A stretch of 44,505 nucleotides of DNA, from assembly GCA_040757355.1 (NCBI GenBank), contig JBFLWY010000025.1, positions 1 to 44,505 of the forward strand, read 5' to 3'. The DNA is from DTYU01 sp040757355. Lineage in GTDB: Bacteria; Bacillota; Desulfotomaculia; Desulfotomaculales; Ammonificaceae. Positions within the stretch are counted from its first letter, which is position 1; each line of letters begins with the position of its first letter. A program made the translations under genes and the position numbers. Below are positions 40,529-44,505 of the stretch, piece after piece. Below the pieces are notes generated by a model. The model had not been told where the DNA came from. It did not search any database and saw only the letters and a program-made list of their open reading frames with translations.

Positions 40529-40972
40529 TTACAGGGCGTTTCCTTCAATCTGCTGCTTCATGGCGTTGAGCATGTCTTCGCTGTTTCGTTTTACCACCAT
40601 TACTGCCGCAGGGTTTAACAAGGCGGCAAACATCGGAATGCCCAGCTCAAAATCCACGGTAAGCCGCACCATAGTGCCTCGTTCTGTCGGTTCGAAAGTC
40701 CAGGAACCCTCGAACTTCTTCAGATCACCCTCTATCAAGTGGTAATCGATCCGCAGGTTCTTGTCGTCCAGGAAATCCTTTTCGGTCCAAACCATCGGCT
40801 TCCCCTGAAACCTGGTGTCCCACCGGGTGATCGTGTAACCGTCGCCCCGCTCGAGAGTATCGATTTTCACAACGTTCTTCATGAATTTCGGATATGATTC
40901 CATATCCTTTGCCACCTCGTAGACCGCCTCGGGAGCGCCGAGTATCTCCTTAGTTACTTCTACAAAAGGCAT
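40529..40972 (-). CDS. SRPBCC/START-like lipid- or polyketide-binding protein
   Basis: 147 residues from ATG 40972 (GGAGGTC upstream). PFVEVTKEILGAPEAVYEVAKDMESYPKFMKNVVKIDTLERGDG...WTFEPTERGTMVRLTVDFELGIP follows the Bet v1-like aromatase/cyclase family (ribosome-associated toxin RatA-type fold), which binds hydrophobic ligands in one cavity. It lies 21 bp behind the aminotransferase and is probably in its operon. Ligand unknown. Confidence 0.8.
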   Translation of the reverse strand: MPFVEVTKEILGAPEAVYEVAKDMESYPKFMKNVVKIDTLERGDGYTITRWDTRFQGKPMVWTEKDFLDDKNLRIDYHLIEGDLKKFEGSWTFEPTERGTMVRLTVDFELGIPMFAALLNPAAVMVVKRNSEDMLNAMKQQIEGNAL

Positions 40973-40993
40973 TCTCTTGACCTCCAACAGTGG

Positions 40994-42265
40994 TTACAAC
41001 TCATCTACATCCTCATTTACCTCCGCCACTGATTCGGTGACGGCCGTCAGGGCGCGGTCAAGCAGTTCGTCCGGAATAACCGCCGGGGGCATCACACGGG
41101 CAACCCGGTGCTGGTTCAGGGAGTGGGTTACGATAACTCCCTTATCAAGGAGCGTAGAAATGAAGAGCCCCAGGGCCCCCTCCTTGGTAAACTCGATGCC
41201 GATGAGCAATCCCTTGCCCCGCACGGCGGCAACGGTTTTGGGGTATTCCTGCACCAGCTGTCTTAACCTGAAAATGGCTTTGTCACCCAGTGCTGAAGCC
41301 CGCTCGACCAACCCTTCTTCCCTGAGCGCTGTGATGGCGGCGCAGCCCGCGGCGCAGGCCAGGGGGTTGCCCCCGAAAGTGGACGAGTGAAGATAGGGGT
41401 TGCTGTTAAAAGGTTCGAAGACCTGAGGGGTGGCAATGAAGGCCCCGATAGGCATAACTCCTCCCCCCAGGGCTTTTGCCATGCACAGGATGTCGGGGGT
41501 CACGCCCCAGTGTTCGCAGGCGAACATCTTCCCGGTGCGTCCAAATCCGGTCTGTACTTCATCAAGGATCAGCAGTGCGCCGCGCCGGTCGCATATCTCC
41601 CGCACCCGTGGGAGGTAATCGTCCGGTGGTACCTGGACCCCGGCTTCGCCCTGGATCGGTTCGAGGATTACGGCGGCGGTTTCCTCCGTCACTGCGGCTT
41701 CCATTGCGGCAACATCGGCGAAGGGAACGTGGGTGAAACCCGGCAGCAAGGGGTAAAACGGCTCCCGGTAGAGTTCCCGGCCGCTGGCCGAGAGCGATCC
41801 GTACGTCTTGCCGTGGAATCCCCCATAGGCGGCGACGTACCCTTTGCGGCCTGTATAGGCGCGGGCAAGCTTTAAAGCGCCTTCAACCGCCTCCGCACCG
41901 CTGTTGCAAAAAAAGGTGTACTGAAGGTTGCCGGGAGTTACTTCGGCAAGCAGCCGGGCAAGGTCCACAACCGGTTTCTGGGGCAGCAGCCTGTTTGAAA
42001 GGGCAAACTGGTCCAACTGTGCCTTAACGGCTGCAACCACCTTGGGATGGCGGTGTCCGTGGATGAATACCCCGTACCCGCCACAGTCAATGTATTCTTT
42101 ACCGTATACGTCCTTAAGGACCGCACCGCGGTTCTCCCACTCGAGCGTGGTGAAGCCCATGAACCGGTATAGTCTTGCCATGCCGTCGTTGACAAACTTC
42201 CCGTAATCTTCAAGCACTTTTTGAACGAGGCCGTCAGTTTCCTCGACAGACAATAATTCTGCCAT
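40994..42265 (-). CDS. Class III PLP-dependent aminotransferase
   Basis: About 423 residues from ATG 42265. PLP-fold motifs: FFCNSGAEAVEGALKLAR, AAYGGFHGKTYGSLSASG, LEPIQGEAGVQVPPDDYL, ILDEVQTGFGRTGKMFACEHWGVTPD and MAKALGGGVMPIG with the Schiff-base Lys, then STFGGNPLACAAGCAAI. It belongs with acetylornithine, putrescine and related omega-aminotransferases, and the N-terminal helix (LVQKVLEDYGKFVN) favours the putrescine-type subgroup. Two tandem palindromes lie 120 bp upstream and may control it. Confidence 0.85.
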   Translation of the reverse strand: MAELLSVEETDGLVQKVLEDYGKFVNDGMARLYRFMGFTTLEWENRGAVLKDVYGKEYIDCGGYGVFIHGHRHPKVVAAVKAQLDQFALSNRLLPQKPVVDLARLLAEVTPGNLQYTFFCNSGAEAVEGALKLARAYTGRKGYVAAYGGFHGKTYGSLSASGRELYREPFYPLLPGFTHVPFADVAAMEAAVTEETAAVILEPIQGEAGVQVPPDDYLPRVREICDRRGALLILDEVQTGFGRTGKMFACEHWGVTPDILCMAKALGGGVMPIGAFIATPQVFEPFNSNPYLHSSTFGGNPLACAAGCAAITALREEGLVERASALGDKAIFRLRQLVQEYPKTVAAVRGKGLLIGIEFTKEGALGLFISTLLDKGVIVTHSLNQHRVARVMPPAVIPDELLDRALTAVTESVAEVNEDVDEL

Positions 42266-42383
42266 ACCTTTCCCCCTTAACGGCAAGGCTTATTAAAGCA
42301 GGAAGTTGTTCCAGCACGACCCGATCTTTGCGAGATATTCGGGCGCGGGCCCGCCGCCTGTTCTTGGCTTCATAATTTATTAG

Positions 42384-42418
42384 GAATGGTACCATATTCA
42401 TAAGAATGGTACCATATT
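42384..42418. promoter_or_regulatory. Tandem palindromic operator
   Basis: The 15-mer GAATGGTACCATATT occurs twice (42384-42398, 42404-42418) with a 20-bp period; each contains the perfect palindrome ATGGTACCAT. Two helical turns apart, they look like sites for one dimeric regulator binding twice. They lie between the MFS gene and the aminotransferase start, upstream of the latter. Confidence 0.7.
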
Positions 42419-42536
42419 TCGCTCCAGGAAGCAATTTGCTATTCTCAACGAAACTTAGCACTTTGTTCCGGAGTATATTCGGGCGGTCTGTAGACCAGGG
42501 AGGATTGGCAATGGTTACGCGGCGAGAAGGCGCTGG

Positions 42537-43979
42537 TCAGTGCACCTTACCCCTCGCCAGAGACGCAAAGATGCCGCCGAAGCAGAGCACAGTGAAGATT
42601 AGAAAAGCGACTCTCACGCTGGTCAAAAACACGGGGTAGTACCTGGTTGTAATCTCCACATCGCCCATGTAAACGGCGAACACCAGCATGACAATTCCCA
42701 TGCTAAGCATCTGTCCCGTCAGGCGCATCGTCCCGAGTGTACCTGAGGCCACGCCGTAGTATTTCTTCTCCACGGAACTCATCACCGCGTTTGTATTGGG
42801 CGAGGAGAACAGGGCGAAACCCAGACCGAGAAGGACCAGGACGAGAACGATAAACCACAGGGGCGTATTCTTGTAAAGCAAGGTCAAAAGAAAAAGCCCC
42901 ACCGTTGCCAAGGTCATCCCGATGGACGCAACCAACCTTGGTTCCATCCTGTCGGAAAGCCTGCCGGCAGAAGGAGAGAAAAGGGCCATCACGACCGGCT
43001 GGGACGCCAGAATATAGCCTGCGTATTGCGTATCGAAACCCTTTATATACTGGAGGTAAAGGCTTAAAAGGAACGCAACCGCGAAGGTTGCGCTGTAGTT
43101 AATCAGCGCTGCCAGGTTGGACAAGGCAAACACCGTATTTTTGCGGAAGAGGTTGACATTCAGTACCGGGTTCCTTGCCCTTGCTTCCCACATCGTAAAA
43201 GAGACCAAGCCCAGCATTCCCCCAACAATCAGGAGATAGCCCGTTGTGCCGGGCAAATCAGAAAACCCGTACATTATCGCTGGCAGTGCAAGCGCGTAAA
43301 TCAATGCACCGACAAAATCGAACTGCTCTCCTCGTGCTTCGGCCCATTCTCCTTTTAGTTTCCACAGCACCATGAGGATTACCGCGATGCCCAACGGCAC
43401 GTTCATCAGGAATATGCTTCTCCACCCCAGGTTGTGAGACAGTACCCCGCCCAAAAACGGCCCGAGCGAAAGCCCGGTGTATACTGCGGCGACATTTATC
43501 CCCAGCGCCTTACCTCTTTCCTTAGGCGGGAATACTGACGTCAGTATGGCGACGCCCGTACCGAAGATCATCGCGCCGCCGATCCCCTGGAAAAGACGTG
43601 CGGTGATAAGCATGGACGCTGAGTTTGAAAGCGCAGACAAGAGGGAGAAGAGGGTAAATGTTACAATGCCGTATAGGAAAACCTTTTTCCTCCCGTATAT
43701 ATCGGCTATCCTGCCGAAAGGAACGAGGAACATAGCTGCAGATAGAAGGAACGATGCGGACACCCAGCCCAGTGCTATCGCGTTCATCGAGAACTCTTCT
43801 TGAATCAGGGGAAGGGCGATGTTTATCGAGGACCCCATAAAAGGTGTAAGGAAAGCGGCCATCGCGGCGACCAGCAAAGCGACTTTCTTGCTGGTTTCAT
43901 TAGCGGTACCTTGGCTCATAACCTTCACATCCGTTGTAGACCCAGCTTTCATATTCGTCTGATATTCGTTGTTGATCAT
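42537..43979 (-). CDS. MFS multidrug transporter, DHA2 (14-helix) type
   Basis: About 480 residues from ATG 43979 (GCAGGAAAACG upstream); other starts are possible. 14 hydrophobic helices. Motif A FGRIADIYGRKKVF, motif C region VAAVYTGLSLGPFLGGVLSHNLGWRSIFLMNVPLG, typical of EmrB/QacA-type proton antiporters. It should export drugs or toxic organics. It lies alone on the minus strand; no regulator gene is adjacent in the window. Confidence 0.88.
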   Translation of the reverse strand: MINNEYQTNMKAGSTTDVKVMSQGTANETSKKVALLVAAMAAFLTPFMGSSINIALPLIQEEFSMNAIALGWVSASFLLSAAMFLVPFGRIADIYGRKKVFLYGIVTFTLFSLLSALSNSASMLITARLFQGIGGAMIFGTGVAILTSVFPPKERGKALGINVAAVYTGLSLGPFLGGVLSHNLGWRSIFLMNVPLGIAVILMVLWKLKGEWAEARGEQFDFVGALIYALALPAIMYGFSDLPGTTGYLLIVGGMLGLVSFTMWEARARNPVLNVNLFRKNTVFALSNLAALINYSATFAVAFLLSLYLQYIKGFDTQYAGYILASQPVVMALFSPSAGRLSDRMEPRLVASIGMTLATVGLFLLTLLYKNTPLWFIVLVLVLLGLGFALFSSPNTNAVMSSVEKKYYGVASGTLGTMRLTGQMLSMGIVMLVFAVYMGDVEITTRYYPVFLTSVRVAFLIFTVLCFGGIFASLARGKVH

Positions 43980-44115
43980 CGTTTTCCTGCAATGAGTTCG
44001 TGACAGCTGTTCCGGTGATAAAACCTCCTTCAGGGTCGAGGTGCTTTGAAGCGTGCGTCCACGACGATTAATTGTCGCCATTGGTTCAATTTGGTTATGC
44101 TTCGGTCTTTTTATC

Positions 44116-44140
44116 AACGTTGAACGTTGAACGTTGAACG
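44116..44140. repeat. AACGTTG heptamer tandem repeat
   Basis: AACGTTG three times in a row plus a partial fourth (44116-44140). It borders repeat C. A single GTTGAACGT also follows at about 44258. Confidence 0.7.
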
Positions 44141-44147
44141 AACCCCA

Positions 44148-44247
44148 CCCAGCACTCAGTAAGATCTTTGAAGTTTAAAAGCCACCACTTCATTTAGGCT
44201 AAGGAAGAGTTTTTCTTCGAAGCGCAAAAGCTGCACTGAGTGCTGGG
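44148..44247. repeat. Palindrome-ended repeat C
   Basis: Perfect 13-bp inverted tips CCCAGCACTCAGT and ACTGAGTGCTGGG; 100 bp in total. The interior is AT-rich and, in reverse orientation, keeps an AGCTTTT-like block seen in copy A. It lies between the MFS gene and mraZ. Confidence 0.7.
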
Positions 44248-44353
44248 CTGTCAGTATAAGTTGAACGTCTATTTTAAGGGGAACAATGATTATCGAATTT
44301 TGTCGTTTTTTTTTAATCCAAAAAGAAGGAGTTTTCTTTCGCGTAGCGAATAG

Positions 44354-44378
44354 GTGGTGTTGAGTGGTTTAAAGTGGG
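44354..44378 (+). promoter_or_regulatory. MraZ-box operator
   Basis: GTGGT at 44354, GTGGT at 44364 and GTGGG at 44374, exactly 10 bp apart, 28 bp before the mraZ ATG. MraZ autoregulates by binding such evenly spaced TGG(G/T)-type repeats upstream of the division and cell wall cluster. Confidence 0.75.
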
Positions 44379-44405
44379 GGAAGATTCTTTCTACGGGGGA
44401 AACCG

Positions 44406-44505
44406 ATGTTCATCGGGGAGTACGCGCACGTCCTTGACGCCAAAGGGCGGGTTTTCGTCCCCGCCGGTTTTAGGGAGGGTCTGGGGGACCGCTTCATTCT
44501 AACCA
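44406..44505 (+). CDS. mraZ: MraZ transcriptional regulator, 5' part only
   Basis: The first 33 codons read FIGEYAHVLDAKGRVFVPA, then GFREGLGDRFILT, the MraZ/AbrB-like N-terminus. ATG behind GGGGGA. The window ends inside the gene. In most bacteria it opens the division and cell wall (dcw) cluster, which probably continues to the right. Confidence 0.93.
   Translation, partial: MFIGEYAHVLDAKGRVFVPAGFREGLGDRFILT

Overview
The window looks like the chromosome of an anaerobic, spore-forming, GC-rich Firmicute of the Desulfotomaculum/Peptococcaceae-Thermoanaerobacterales kind. This is inferred from the typical Gram-positive order ffh-rpsP-khpA-ylqD-rimM-trmD-rplS-lepB-rbgA-rnhB-yraN, rubrerythrin and other anaerobe iron-sulfur proteins, selenium genes, a decayed spore photoproduct lyase, a small YjcZ-like hydrophobic peptide gene, and mraZ at the right edge. 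I do not claim a species.

Positions 1-17,000 are accessory DNA. A truncated RHS/YD-repeat gene is followed by a large plus-strand arsenic/metal island: arsR, a TauE/SafE-type exporter, an Fe-S protein, two BASS-type carriers (the second a clear ACR3), a DGC cysteine protein, an ArsP-like permease, an arsE-arsF-arsG-like trio, a chromate transporter and arsC. About 3 kb of debris and small genes follows (serine recombinase relic, methyltransferase, GNAT-like scrap, nuclease-like/DUF2283 pair). It ends in a second, nearly identical arsC whose start has lost its frame. Next come a MntA/HepT module and an integron integrase (IntI) with divergent promoters and an attI-like region. A second copy of that region lies 2.3 kb away. 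A DNA methyltransferase sits beside attI, followed by the first ~43 codons of a BstYI/BglII-like endonuclease fused back-to-back to the first ~39 codons of purC.

Positions 17,000-32,000 are mixed: a Ca2+-type P-ATPase; a minus-strand group in which a selC-like tRNA with a Cys (GCA) anticodon and a huge variable arm lies upstream of a double-cubane reductase gene and yedF; queA, ldh, rubrerythrin, MOSC and rarA; the true selC (UCA) behind a perfect consensus promoter; a DUF3243 gene, a DUF4198 gene and yifB. The remains of splB follow.

Positions 32,400-44,505 are largely core: a flavin reductase, then the minus-strand ribosome/RNA-modification/secretion cluster and ffh, an SRPBCC gene, a class III aminotransferase behind tandem palindromes, a DHA2-type MFS carrier, and the start of mraZ behind three 10-bp-spaced MraZ boxes.

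Three signals stand out: (1) the selenocysteine-type tRNA re-coded to cysteine, whose variable arm contains a member of a ~100-112 bp palindrome-ended repeat family present at least five times between 22 and 44.5 kb; (2) an integron platform in a Firmicute with a duplicated attI/promoter region; (3) an unusually complete inorganic plus organo-arsenical island.
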